DNA of 64,000 nucleotides from Sepiola atlantica (Eukaryota > Mollusca > Cephalopoda > Sepiida > Sepiolidae), in NCBI GenBank assembly GCA_963556195.1, contig OY744525.1, positions 22,991,218-23,055,217 on the forward strand, read 5' to 3'. Below the pieces are notes generated by a model. That model made no database searches and had not been told where the DNA came from. It saw only the letters and a program-made list of their open reading frames with translations. Position 1 is the stretch's first letter; each line of letters opens with the position of its first letter. Shown here in pieces: positions 1 through 11,879 of this stretch. A program made the position numbers and the translations under genes.

Positions 1-174
1 TTTGTAATATATTTCAATTTCTATTTAATAAACCTTTTAATCCATAATTAAAAAAAAAATTATCAAGAAAGAAACACATATATTGAAAATGGATGAAGGG
101 TAACTTTTGGCAACTTCTGTTTGTGAGCGTTCCAAGTTATCTGTATTAATAAACTTCTGATAAAAATTAGACAT

Positions 175-412
175 CAGCGTCTGAGTGATTGTATCCACAT
201 ACGATCAAGGACCTGAGTTACCGACGACGATGGATGGTTGAAACTGCTACAGCAAAACAGTTGGAAGGAAAACATGGGAGGAAGTGATAAGAATGGATTT
301 GTGATAGAGAGGGATAAATAAAGACCTGGCAGAGATAGGTTAGTCTGGAAATCAATTTCTGAAAGCCGTCCAACACATGTCCGCATGTAACACGGACGTT
401 AACCTATGATGA
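175..412 (+). pseudogene. RTE-like LINE 3' fragment
   Basis: Homologous to the 3' part of 37915-38480: GGAGGAAGTGATAAGAATGG, GAGGGATAAATAAAGACCTGG, GCCGTCCAACACATG, and a GATGATGAC tail. It is decayed, with no usable frame. Confidence 0.75.
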
Positions 413-454
413 TGACGACATTGAACTGCATCCGGTGGTATACACATAAATAGC

Positions 455-572
455 ATCATGAATAAGCATTTTAAGATATTATGAACTTTAAGCATAAAAA
501 AACCCTTTAAAAGTTATTAGATTCAGCATTAAATAGCCCCCAAAAAGGTTGATGTGCTGCAAAACAAACTTT
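455..572 (+). repeat. Dispersed single copy of the 127-bp repeat unit
   Basis: ATGAATAAGC, TTAGATTCAGCATTAAATAG and GGTTGATGTGCTGCAAAAC are a diverged unit of the tandem array at 11880-12390. Confidence 0.6.
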
Positions 573-659
573 AATTAAGTTTGAAAAATGTATACGTAGA
601 TAAAATGATAAAATTAAAAACTATTGAACACTGTTTTTTTCACAGATCTTGCTCTTTAT

Positions 660-960
660 TTATTTATTTTACTGCTAAAGACGTTGATTAACAATCAGTT
701 CTAAGTGAAAGTCTTCTGGAGGTTGAAGGTTCAATCCTTCCTCAAGGCGATTATAACTAAGAATAACATAAATTAAACCTTTTAGCCGGAATGAATGGCT
801 GACGGAATGAGAACAATATCCCACTTGGATTAAATAAACGGTTCAATTCAAAATTGCATATAAGTTCCACGAACACAACAAAAATTCCCAAGTTCGAAAA
901 GATACACCTGAAGAAGGTCGTAGGTTACATCGGCCGAAACGTTATGGAAATGAAGATGAA
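660..960 (+). repeat. tRNA-derived SINE with CTGAAGA-type hammerhead motif
   Basis: A pol III B-box-like GGTTCAATCC is at 728-737. About 170 bp further, CTGAAGA (908-914), GGTCG, a 9-base loop, CGGCC, GAAAC (936-940) and GTT form a hammerhead core. Helix II has five pairs including one G.U. Helix III is ACGT. Helix I is weak here because a G after the expected cleavage site is missing compared with the 25.6-kb copy. Same family as 18520-18800. Confidence 0.6.
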
Positions 961-984
961 AATAGAATGAGAACAATCTCCCCG

Positions 985-1196
985 CTTGGATTAAATAATG
1001 AGACTGCTTGGGTTAGTAGAGGTAGAACAGTTGAGGTAACAGGGTCAGTTGGCAGGGGAAGATCAAAGAAAACTTTGGAGGAAAGTGATAAGGATGGATT
1101 TGAGAAAAAGAAGAATAAATAAAGACCTGGTCAGAGATAGGTTAGTTTCGAAGTCAATTTCTGAAAGCCGTTCAACACATGCCAACATGTAGAATT
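985..1196 (+). pseudogene. RTE-like LINE 3' fragment
   Basis: Second short copy: GCTTGGGTTAGTAGAGGTAG, TCAGTTGGCAGGGGAAG and GCCGTTCAACACATGCC match 38220-38410. Frameshifted and truncated at both ends. Confidence 0.75.
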
Positions 1197-1281
1197 GGTT
1201 CATTTACTTTACTGTTCAGTTTGAAAATGGAACAAGGTTATGTAAAGAATATATAACTTAACATTTTTTTGTCTACTTCTA

Positions 1282-2045
1282 TTCAGCCCAAACAAGGGGC
1301 CACATTGCTACTGAGACGTAAGGAGCTACTGTGATTAGGGGTCAGATTTATAGGGGTCAGCCTAAGTGGAGAGTTGCGTATCGAGATGTTTGTTCACATT
1401 ACATTTAAATTCCTGCATTTTGGTACAGTCGAGGAAACAGGGAACAGGGAGGGTATTCCAAAAGAAAAGCTGTAAGAGTAGAAGGCCTTCTGGTATCTGG
1501 AGAGCTCTAATCTACAGGGAAGTGGTGCGATCTTGCTAGTTATCAGTTTGGTCGAGGAACAAGTGCAGCAATTTAATCGAAGCACATTCCATTGAAGCAC
1601 TTGCAGAACAAGCTTAGGGATGTAACATGGTGGCGATGGGGCAGGGGCTGGGGCTTGGTGGACAGTGTGGAACCTACTAAATTAGAGACTTTTTGGGGGA
1701 CCCTGTTTAAAAGGGAGAAACTAGTGGTTGGTGCACCAGTCCAGATGTGACAACAAAACTCTATGCATAGGCGAATGGTGGCTGTATAGAGATAGAAAAT
1801 ACTGGCAGGTGTGAGAAGTTTTCTAGCACAGTAGAGGCAGCCCTACCTTCTTTGCAGCAGACTTGACAGTATCTTCTATTTATTTGTTCCAATTCATGTT
1901 ACCCGTAAATGTTGGGCCAATCAGTTTAAATGTTGGACTCTCAGGTAGAGTGCTATTAGCCATGACAATCGGTGGTTGGAAGGCCCGATTTCACTACAGA
2001 CTGGAAGCTATTTTCTAAGGATTCAGCCATTGCCTTTACCCAAAC
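1282..2045 (-). pseudogene. Jockey/CR1-like LINE, C-terminal fragment with internal deletion
   Basis: On the minus strand the sequence matches the 3' half of the LINE at 55530-57890: the FKLLGLTF region, the MEYCCHIWAGA region, and the serine/phenylalanine-rich FYSNSFF end. It jumps from the ATGGC(T)AATAGCAC region straight into the RT-end region near 1980-2040. No long frame survives. Confidence 0.8.
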
Positions 2046-2049
2046 CTCT

Positions 2050-3000
2050 ATTGCTAATACAAACCATATCTTTTTCTTATTTATTGTGAAAAGTTTTAAA
2101 AAATATTTTATATTTTTGCTTTTACGTTTTTAGTGACGCACGTGTTTAGGAAATATCTTTCCTGCACACAAGGTCGCCATTTTGCGTGTTGTCTTATCGT
2201 GGATAACACACGCATGTGTTGGAAGGAAGATAAAAAGATAATAATTAAGAAACAGTTAAATCTACATACATACACATTTATTCAAAAGACATTAGTACTA
2301 AAGAAGGAATACATTACTACCCCAATTATAATGAGACAGAACATATATTGCCAGGGTCGAAGATAGAGAAATATGCACAAGCAATGAAAGTAAATATGAC
2401 TTTCTTCATACTGTTTGTATTCTGGGATTCTATGTGATGGCACACTAAAAGCTATGCGAAGATAGACAGCCAGTCCAACCATGTCTGATAGATTTGAACG
2501 ACACACCAGAAATAGGGTGAAATTTTATCCTAAATTCCGCATAGGAGAGTGCCTTCTCTAACATAGTCTGAATAATTCCAAGCCAACGGTGTCTAAAATT
2601 TTGAATTCAACAAAAACTTCAATAATTGATAAGTGTGATTCATGTAGCAATAAGAAGTAATTTATTATAATTTTTTTTATTCTACTAAAGCGTTTAACAC
2701 AAAAAAAAAGCTGCTGTTGTAGTAAACATCCTACAGCTTCATTCAGTCATTCTACAGCCGTAGCCATTGAGAAAGGTAGACACAATTACCTTCCTTTTCG
2801 GCCGCTTAAATGCTTTCAATTTTCGTTCAAATATCAAAGTGTCTGTAAGTACTTCCTTTTCTTTTTTTTTATTATTAATAAAATATTAAAAATACTGACT
2901 TTTTAATTTAAAAACTTATACTTATCGAAAATTAAAAAGTAGATTAAAAATACTTATATGGGATTCAAGAAGCAGGAGTTTGTTGGGTTCCTTAACTTTC
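2050..3000. other. Unassigned AT-rich interval
   Basis: Short random frames only. Nothing supported. Confidence 0.4.
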
Positions 3001-3031
3001 ATGGGCAATGCCGGGACGTGGGTCCTGCTAG

Positions 3032-3032
<1 letters not shown>
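2985..3032 (+). mobile_element. Decayed Helitron-like 3' terminus
   Basis: GGGCAATGCCGGGA resembles the CCCGGGCAACGCCGGG hairpin seen at 42.4 kb and 58.2 kb. It is followed by CTAG at 3028-3031 and T. A (TA)n run follows immediately. The 5' end is not identifiable. Confidence 0.4.
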
Positions 3033-3257
<225 letters not shown>

Positions 3258-3424
3258 TTATGGAAGTGGTATGATGTAATGCCCACAGTTGTGCCGGGTT
3301 CGAGTTCAATATACTGCATTACTTTTAGTAATACCTTTGGAAAAGTAGGAGTCCATATATCCTCTCTCTAGCTGTGGATTAAATAGTTGGGTAGACTAGA
3401 CTCTCAAGCCTTGCTTGTGGCCAG

Positions 3425-3640
3425 GAGCAAAGTGTAGTATCTGTTCTGCTACTACACTTCATCTTTTCTGTCCTCGGTCAGTGAAGGAGAAATCCTTCTA
3501 GACTGAGGCAATTTAAATTTTTGTTCCAATCTAGAGTGCCCCTTTTTGGGAAGCTGTAGATTCACCGCGTTAAAAACCGACTTTGTGTCTAACTCTGTCC
3601 TCGTGGGGAGGCAAGTAAATGGGAACATCAGTCGAGTTAC
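3425..3640 (+). repeat. snRNA-headed SINE, family B
   Basis: Starts AAAGTGTAGTATCTGTTCTG, which matches the branch-point-recognition region of U2 snRNA, and folds back with CTACTACACTT. It then shares TGTCCTCGGTCAGTGAA, a GCATGCC/GTGCCCCTTTTTGGGA stretch and GGGGAGGCAAGTAAAT with 57905-58120 and, inverted, with 5150-5330. Confidence 0.7.
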
Positions 3641-4820
3641 TAATAAGTAATATCACTTCCTGTTTATTGTTTATTTGCTTTAAAGAAATATTAGTGAATG
3701 GAGTAATAATTAAGAAAAACGAAAAGTTAAGTACTGCTTAGACTTGTGCCAGTTGACACGGTTAAGATTCGGATAAAAATTGTTGTTTGGGATAAATACA
3801 ATTTAGGCGCGCAGTGTGAATATAATTGTATTGGCGCGTGAAAGATAAAAAATAACGCCCACGCAAATTCCGGTGTGGCCTTATATATTAAATCAACTCA
3901 AAACGAGCGGACGTAGTAGGGAGCACACCACGTGATATTTCTGTCCAATGGGATTTCTCCAAAGACATTTTTCTAAACTTTTCTCCTTAAGCTCGCTGGA
4001 GCCTATCCAAATAGTATTTAAGCACACACAAACATCAAACCCTCTCTCTCAACTGACTCTTCATTCGGAGGTTACACGCGTCTTACTATCACTCTTCCAT
4101 TTCACCTTTCGCGCGCTTCATACAATTACACAGGCGAACATTACCTATTGCCTCTCTTAACATTTTATAACACATGAGCATTTCAACAAAACAAAAGACA
4201 TTCTCCTTTTTACTTACCCTGAAACTAAAGAAAGGACTTCTGAACTCATTACAAAAGGAAATATGTTATATTTGTTAATGGTTTATTTCAGTGAATAAAC
4301 TTCCGTTGGTTTTGCATGTAAGTCTTCTTATTATTTTTATTTGTGGAGGAAGTTATCACCAAATAAAAGGCATGACGACCACCACAGACTTTATGGAAGT
4401 TTTGATCTGTATAAAAATATGTGTGTTAAATGCTGCATCCATCACTCACACTCCATCCGAAAGAAAAACTTTTCTTTTTCTATGTTTCGATTTTCATTTT
4501 CTTTCTCTCCTCTTGTGTTATAGCATTGTATTGCTTATTATAACAATATCCATGTGTTCGTCTTTCTACTGCTAATTATCCTATTCAACGTGTAGACATC
4601 CTTGTAGAATCATGAGATCATGCTCCGAGCCAACGAATTCCGGCAAAAATATAAATACTAATTTGTGTCCGGTATTATCGGCTGTCGCACACAAAAAAAT
4701 GTCTAATCTTTAATTGAATGAAAACATTCATTTTATTCAGAAAAAGACAGGAAATTTATTTACTGAAGTCGAACGACAATCATGTAGTAAGAATGTAACA
4801 TGCTTTTTTTTTACACTGAT
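3641..4820. other. Unassigned interval
   Basis: Contains a 94-codon plus-strand frame (4291-4575) of low-complexity hydrophobic composition. I do not recognise it and do not call it a gene. Nothing else is supported. Confidence 0.4.
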
Positions 4821-4824
4821 GTTT

Positions 4825-5135
4825 ATTTACTCCTCGCGGAGTTAGGCACAAGGCCAGTTTTATCTTACTCCCACAAGTAAGATGTGACCCAAGATCGGGT
4901 CGAGCAAGTGGGGTTAAAAGCCAGCGCTCGAGAGGTGAGCACTCTGGCCATTTAAAAATTGCCTGGGCAGCCCCGTCGGCATTCCCCGGTAGGGGCGCCT
5001 CAGACAGTAAGCAATAAACTTACTCCTCCCCAAAGAGGGGAGGCGAAGCCTGGGAGGGTGGACCTCCTAGAACTGCACAGAACAGGCGTGCAGTATCCAT
5101 CGGAACAGATACTACACTTTGATCTTAGCCAAAAG
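4825..5135 (-). repeat. U2-snRNA-headed SINE, family A (5'-head with long body)
   Basis: On the minus strand, TTTTGGCTAAGATCAAAG and TGTAGTATCTGTTCCGATGG (to about 5135) match the 5' end of U2 snRNA. The body follows: GGAGGTCCACCCTCCCAGGC, CTCCCCTCTTTGGGGAGGAG, GGGGCTGCCCAGGC and a tail in GTAAGATAAAACTGGCCTTG. Similar copies are at 10324-10690, 51248-51587 and 63655-63960. A deletion has removed the segment between the head and the cytosine-rich body. Confidence 0.8.
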
Positions 5136-5149
5136 ATGTGTACTTTAAT

Positions 5150-5330
5150 TGAGGGTTCGTATTTGATTGTCTCCCCCACAAGGGCAGAGTTAGATACAAA
5201 GTCGGTTTTTAATGTGGGGAAAATACAGCTTCCCAAAAAGGGGCATTCTGGATTGGGACAAAAATTTAAAAAATGCATGACGGATCTCTCCTTCACCGAC
5301 CGAGGACAGAGCAGATACTACACTTTGAAT
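5150..5330 (-). repeat. snRNA-headed SINE, family B
   Basis: Minus-strand copy of the family seen at 3425 and 57905. It has AAAGTGTAGTATCTGCTCTG, TGTCCTCGGTCGGTGAAGGA, CCCCTTTTTGGGAAGCTGTA and AAAAACCGACTTTGT. It abuts the family A copy in the same orientation. Confidence 0.7.
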
Positions 5331-5814
5331 TATTTATTCGTAAATGTTGTTTATTAGTTTTAAAGAAAGATTCTATATAACTTTGGAACTGCACTGTAGT
5401 CTGAAAAAGTCGTAATTCTATCTGTGTGTGTGTGTGGGGGGGGGGTTAAACCTCCTCTACAAATCCAAGCCGAAGGGCAACAGTAAACAGAGATACGGGG
5501 GGTGGGGTAAAATCTATTATAACCAAATGACATCGTCCAACCATTGTCCACAATCATCATTCCTGACCTCGATCTGTGACCCATACTGACCTTTTTTAGA
5601 ATCCTCTTTTGACTGTTTTCCAATTTGTGCCACTTTAGTATCGGAGATGATTGTGAAAGGAGCCATGATTTCTTTGTGATCGAAACCGCTCAGCTCATGA
5701 TTCCTATTCAAAAGGCTCAAACGCATTCGCCAAAAAAAAAAAAAATAAACGAAATCAAATCACGAACGAATATTCTGAAGATGCGGCCGATCAGTCTGTG
5801 TATTTAGTGCTTGA

Positions 5815-6295
5815 AATGGTATTTCAAACTCAAGCGACACACAGACCGATGGACCGTCTTATGTTATTTGAAACGTAAGCATGACAGATCAACTAAAATT
5901 CCATTTAACACTTAAATGTGACAGACCAATGAGTATGGTATTTAAAACTGAAGCCTGATAGACCAACGAAAATGCTATTTCAAACAAATCTGACAGGTCA
6001 ATGAAAATTCTATTTCAAGCTTAAGCATGACAGACCAACGAACATGCTGTTTCAAACTTCAACGTGATGGACGGATGAAAATTCTGTTTCTAACTTAAGT
6101 GTGACAGACTAACAAATGTGCTATTTAAACTTTAACGTGATGAACTGACGAAAATTCTATTTCAAACATAAGCATGACAGACCAACGAAAGCGGTATTTC
6201 AAACTTTAATGCGACACATCAACGAACATGCCATTTCAAATTTACGCGTGAGAAACCAACGAAAATATTATTTGAAACTTAATTATTTAAAATTT
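5815..6295. repeat. ~37-bp degenerate minisatellite
   Basis: About 13 copies of CTATTTCAAACTTAAGCATG plus ACAGACCAACGAAAAT, with 35-37 bp spacing (starts near 5938, 5974, 6009, 6046, 6083, 6120, 6156). Isolated related units occur at 6600-6665 and, inverted, at 7735-7790 and 10775-10805. Confidence 0.85.
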
Positions 6296-7840
6296 TAGCT
6301 TCACAGACAAACAGACAGACTGACAGACAGAGCCTCTTATAGCATTGCTTGGACGCATTGAAATAAAAAGAAGCTGCGTGTATTCAATCCTGTCGTCTCC
6401 ATAGCATCACTTTCACGATGGATGTTGGCAATGTTTACGTGATCCCTCTCGTAAGTGCTTGATTCAAAAAAGAATCGAAAGGAAACCAATGCCAACAACC
6501 GAATGAAGCCGATCAAAAAAGTCGTACCATGCTGTTTCGTACGAAATTACTTGTATCTAAAATGAGATACGTCCATTGAGAATTTAGCGATAAAAAACGC
6601 TGTCTCAAACTGAAGCGTGACAGACCAACAGACGGACCGATTAACAATCTGACAGACCGACCATCTTCTTTAGATGCTTCGACGCATCTAAAAAAAAAAA
6701 AAGGAGAATGGTTGAGATGTAGTAATCAATAAATAGTGTTCCTTCTTGTCAATCAACTCTTGTCGCCTTTTCCCCTCCCCCGTCCCGTTGCTCCCAGTTC
6801 ATGCCATCTAGGTGGTATACAAGTCACCTTTTGCCGAGAGGTATGTCTCTGAGAGAAGGAAACCACTGAACGCGAAGGGTGGGTGTTGAAGGGAGAGTGT
6901 GGCGCAGCTTTGGCCCAACAGGAATCTAGATCTGCGTGTGCGTGCGTGGTTGGTCGGTCTGTGGAATCAATGACAGGAAATGCGAATGGGTTCGGGTTAG
7001 ATGTCATGGAGAGAGATCTTGAATGGAATAAATTGAACTGGCAAAAGATCTGCTCTTGTTTGCTCTGCTGGGGTTTAGGGTAGTGAGTAGAGGGGATTGT
7101 CAAAGAAATCTATATTCACCTCTACTTTCATTTTATTGTGGAGGGATATAGAAAGATAGAAGTTGGTGATTGCTATCTCGGTGGTTCGTTGGTTACTTTG
7201 GGGGGGGGGGGGGGTAGGGAAACATTAGACGAGGGAGAAAAAGTCAGTAGGGGAGCTAAGGTCAGGGTCAGGGATAATGATTGCGGACAATGGCTGGACA
7301 AGATAGAAAAAATGCTTTAGCTCTGTATCCTTTTCATTTTCTACTTTATTCAACACTAAACAGTGACACACTCTCAGTATTTGCCATTCGGCCACCATGG
7401 GCTCTCCTCCCTAAACACCACCGTTCTCACTTCTGCGTCATTGAACCTGTCAATTCTAACCATTTTAGTCTTCACTGAACAAAACAATTTTCGGAATATT
7501 TACATTGTTTTCATGTGTAGATTTTATATCAGTTCTGCATAAAGATTCAAGCACGTCTCATTAAACAATAGCATTTCTATCAATTTGAAAACGCGTGTGC
7601 GTTTGTGTGCGTGGGGTATATCCACTTGGGGGCGCCAATATTGATTTATTCAGGAAAGCGGCAAAAATCAATGCGCATATAAAATAAATGCATCCACGTA
7701 TATTCTATAAGAGGCTCGGCTGTAGGTCCACCTATTGGTCAGACTACCATGCTCCAGTTTGAAATTTTGAAGTTTATCGCTAAACATACTATTTTTTTGT
7801 TTTTTTAAATGTCACCACTCATTTTATCTCACTTAATTTA
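6296..7840. other. Unassigned interval
   Basis: Contains a G14 run at about 7201-7214 and a 116-codon minus-strand frame (6753-7103) opposed by an equally open plus strand. No protein family is recognised. Confidence 0.35.
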
Positions 7841-9240
7841 GCGTATATTTGTGTCACGTTTTTATTTAGCGTATATTCGTGTCACGTTTTTATTTAGCGT
7901 ATATTCGTGTCCCCTTTTTATTTAGCGTATATTCGTGTCCCCTTTTTATTTAGCGTATATTCGTGTCACGTTTTTATTTAACGTATATTTGTGTCACGTT
8001 TTTATTTAACGTATATTCGTGTCACGTTTTTATTTAACGTATATTCGTGTCACGTTTTTATTTAGCGTATATTTGTGTCACGTTTTTATTTAGCGTATAT
8101 TCATGTCACGTTTTTATTTAGCGTATATTTGTGTCACGTTTTTATTTACCGTATATTTGTGTCACGTTTTTATTTAACGTATATTTGCTTCACGCTTTTA
8201 TTTAGTGTATATTTGTGTCACGTTTTTATTTAGCGTATATTTGTGTCACGTTTTTATTTAGCATATATTTGTGTCACGTTTTTATTTAGCGTATATTTGC
8301 TTCACGCTTTTATTTAGCGTATATTTGTGTCACGTTTTTATTTAGCGTATATTTGCTTCACGTTTTTATTTAGCGTATATTTGTGTCACGTTTTTATTTA
8401 GCGTATATTTGTGTCTCGTTTTTATTTAACGTATATTCGTGTGACGTTTTTATTTAACGTATATTTGTGTCACGTTTTTATTTAGCGTATATTCGTGTCA
8501 CGTTTTTATTTAACGTATATTCGTGTCACGTTTTTATTTAGCATATATTCGTGTCACGTTTTTATTTAACGTATATTCGCGTCCCGTTTTTATTAAGCGT
8601 ATATTCGTGTCACGTTTTTATTTAGCGTATATTTGTGTGACGTTTTTATTTAGCATATATTTGTGTCACGTTTTTATTTAGCATATATTTGTGTCACGTT
8701 TTTATTTAACGTATATTCGTGTCACGTTTTTATTTAGCGTATATTCGTGTCACGTTTTTATTTAACGTATATTCGTGTCCCGTTTTTATTAAGCGTATAT
8801 TCGTGTCCCGTTTTTATTAAGCATATATTTGTGTGACGTTTTTATTTAGCATATATTTGTGTCACGTTTTTATTTAGCATGTATTTGTGTCACGTTTTTA
8901 TTTAACGTATATTCGTGTCACGTTTTTATTTAGCGTATATTTGTGTCACGTTTTTATTTAGCATATATTCGTGTCACGTTTTTATTTAGCATATATTTGT
9001 GTCACGTTTTTATTTAGCGTATATTCGTGTCACGTTTTTATTTAGCGTATATTCGTGTCACGTTTTTATTTAGTGTATATTCGTGTCACGTTTTTATTTA
9101 GCGTATATTTGTGTCACGTTTTTATTTAGCGTATATTCATGTCACGTTTTTATTTAGCGTATATTTGTGTCACGTTTTTATTTAGCGTATATTTGCTTCA
9201 CGTTTTTATTTAACGTATATCCGTGTCACGTTTTTATTTA
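7841..9240. repeat. 28-bp minisatellite, 50 units
   Basis: Consensus GCGTATATTCGTGTCACG followed by TTTTTATTTA. The first unit starts at 7841 and the last at 9213, a difference of 49 x 28, so there is no net indel in 1,400 bp. Variation is concentrated at GCG/ACG/GCA, ATTCG/ATTTG and at the CACG/CCCG/GACG position, many of them CpG-type transitions. Confidence 0.97.
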
Positions 9241-9284
9241 GTGGTACAAATACAAATCATTCTACACCCGTGTCGTCGTGGGTT

Positions 9285-9345
9285 TTGCTTGTCTGTGGAT
9301 ACAATCACTCGAACGCCGATGTTTAGTTTTTATCAGAAGTTTATT
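9285..9345 (-). repeat. Dispersed repeat matching 140-205
   Basis: GTGGATACAATCACTC and TTTTTATCAGAAGTTTATTA are the reverse complement of the segment at 140-205. This is a short shared repeat flanking both ends of the 0.2-9.3 kb interval. Confidence 0.65.
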
Positions 9346-9396
9346 ACAAAGAGAAAAATAGTCAAAGAAAACATTACAGACAGGTTACTTTCGTAG

Positions 9397-9545
9397 ACAG
9401 AAGGAGAAAGAGAAAGAGAGAGATAAAAAGAGAAAGAGAGAAAAAAGAGAAAGAGAGAGAAATAGAGAAAAAAAAGAGAAAGAGAGCGAGAGAGAAAGAG
9501 AGAGATAAAGAAAAAAAAAGAGAAAGAAATAGACGGATAGCTTGT
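9397..9545. repeat. Purine-rich GA/GAAA tract
   Basis: About 150 bp of AGAGAGAAAGAGAG-type sequence on the plus strand. The minus-strand frame over it is low-complexity and not a gene. Confidence 0.9.
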
Positions 9546-9619
9546 CTTATTACACCTGGCTACATTGTGCAGTCCTCTCCCCATTAGGGACAGCACCCTG
9601 GGCATGTCGTTCTTGCTGT

Positions 9620-10320
9620 CAAGAGAGAGAAATTCTCTGTCCGGAAGTCACGTGCTTTCATTGACGTCTGTCTGGGGTCACCTTTGACCCTTAAGTGTCA
9701 CTCAAACTTTTTCCAACACACATGAATATGTCACAATCAGGCTGGGGCGCCTTTGCGGCCCCAAAAGGTTCTCGACAAATAGCACACACATGACAAGAAA
9801 CACACACGAATCTGTGTACCCCCCAGTGAAGCACGCACACACGCCGCTCACTGAACACATGTACACAGTTCGTATGTACACTCCCTCACTAACCAAACAG
9901 GCACGCTAATATACAGACACATCTTTATATCTATCTCATTTGCGCATTTATAAACACACACGGCGCCAGCCGAAACATATGTGTACTCAATTTCTCCTTA
10001 CAAACAAAACAAATCTTCTTTCAATAGAACGTTCTTGGGACTCTCTGAATTTTTTTATGATTTACGAACGAGAAAACACGTGTTTGTGAAGAACTATAAG
10101 TTGAACCTGGAAATCGTTTCTTTAAAACGTTAGTATTTATGGATATTTCTGAGCCAAATTGTACACAAATCCTTGTCTAACTACTTACTCAGTAATGTCT
10201 AGTACTTCAGCACTGGTAGTTTCGAAGATAGTTTCGTAAAAACTAAATACGCAAAATGAAAATAAAAGTCCAGCAGAACAAGAGCATGCATTCTTTTTTT
10301 TAACATTTATGAATTTTTTA
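9620..10320. other. Unassigned interval
   Basis: CA-rich stretch 9780-9960, otherwise unremarkable. No gene seen. Confidence 0.4.
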
Positions 10321-10323
10321 TTT

Positions 10324-10690
10324 ACCTCCTCGCCAGGAGGTTAGGCACAAGGCCAGTTTTATCTTACTCCCACAAGGTAAGATGTGACCAAAGGTCGGGT
10401 CGGGGAAGTGAGGCTTGAAAAGCCAGTGCCCGAGAAGGTGAGCACTCTAGCCATTAAAAATTGCCTGGGCAGCCCCGTCGGCATTCTCTGGTAGGGGCGC
10501 CTCAGGCAGTAACAATAAACTTACTCCTCCCCAAAGAGGGGAGGCAAAGCCTGGGAGGGTTGATCTAGAACTGCACAGGACCGTCCCATAAACCGGCGTA
10601 AATCAAGCCCCGAAGGCCAAGACGATACCAGTCTATGGAGTGCAGTATCCATCGGAACAGATACTACACTTTGATCTTGACCAAAAGGCC
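10324..10690 (-). repeat. U2-snRNA-headed SINE, family A, near full length
   Basis: The head runs GGCCTTTTGGTCAAGATCAA then GTGTAGTATCTGTTCC (minus strand, from 10690). One change (GGCTAAG to GGTCAAG) separates it from U2 in the first 20 bases. The body includes CTTGGCCTTCGGGGCTTGAT, the CCACCCTCCCAGGC box, CCTACCAGAGAATGCCGACG and the terminal GCCTTGTGCCTAACCTCC. Confidence 0.85.
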
Positions 10691-10879
10691 GTTCCAACCA
10701 AAATTGTATATCCATTAACAGTCATTGTCTACCTACCTACTTTCTCAGCTCTGCCGTAAGTCCATCCATTGGTCAGTCTGTCACGCTTAAGTTTAAAATA
10801 GAATTTTCATTGCGAAACAACCAAATTTAAATATTATTTTAGATAAATGAAGAGGCTACGTCTGTCCGTCAGTCTGCCG

Positions 10880-11480
10880 TATAATTTTACCCGGAGAATA
10901 CCTGTATCAGGATGGGTAAAATTAATTTCCTGAACATAACAGTTTTGCACCACTTTTATGTCCCGCTTACAAAGATTAAAATCAAGATATAATGCTACTA
11001 AACCTTATGTCTAGAATCATTATTCTAATTTTGATAAAAATCAATTACATGATTTTGATTCTGGAAATGGTGTAAAACTTAAGGCTTTAAAGGGATCTTG
11101 AGAAGAAATTGAAATTCTGTGAATCTTGCTTAATTAGCTATGGATCAAATTAATTAGAATTAATTAGCTATGGATCAAATTAAATAGAATTAACTATGGA
11201 TCAAATTCAATGTAAATCTGAAATATTTGAATTTTCATACAGGAGGTTGCGCCCCTAAAACCCTATAAAATACTCTAAAGAAAATGAAATTTGGGAATAT
11301 CTATTAATTGATGTTTATTACCTAGTGTTAAAATTTCTCAGAAATCGGAGTTATCTGAATTTTTACAAAGGCTTCCATCTCCTTGTTGCCCCTTCTGCAT
11401 GAAACTAAATTAAATATAGCCCACATTTGGACCCCTTACGCTTAGCATCGGTGTTCCAAAATTCATAATGATCGACTAAT
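10880..11480 (-). repeat. Dispersed repeat, copy of 45470-45934 (possible Helitron remnant)
   Basis: The minus-strand order is ATGCAGAAGGGGC, then TCTGAGAAATTTTAAC, then GCAAGATTCACAGAATTTC, then TTTTGCACCACTTTTATG, ending in a CATCCTGATACAGG hairpin. This corresponds segment by segment to 45470-45934. Confidence 0.6.
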
Positions 11481-11879
11481 TAGTTAAGGAGTGAATCTCG
11501 TACATATAAACATATAAACATACCTAACTTTATAAAGATAAAGGTTAATATAGATCAAATACTAAGAGCTGTTGCATGCTGGTCAATATTTACTGTTTTT
11601 TTGTTTTAATCGGATTTTTATGTAAGTTAAATTATTTAAGGTATAGTTTGGTCATTAAATTAATTGATTAAAATAATTTAAAATCATGACCTACTTAAAA
11701 AAAATACGTTTATGGTAACTGGTGCCTGGTTCTATCAGATCAGGCTGTCTGAAGATACCGGCTTCCTGACAAAAAATGCACCAAACATTAATGTTATTGT
11801 TTGGTCCCTTTCCCTTTGCAAAATTACATTATATTCTGCACAGCCAAAAATAAAAACAACAGTTTTCCTGTACAAAATA

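Noticed and set aside
6753..7103. 116-codon minus-strand frame
   Set aside because: The opposite strand is equally open, no family resemblance, and no splice or initiation support.
7841..9240. CRISPR-like array
   Set aside because: Contiguous 28-bp units with no unique spacers in a eukaryotic genome. It is a minisatellite.
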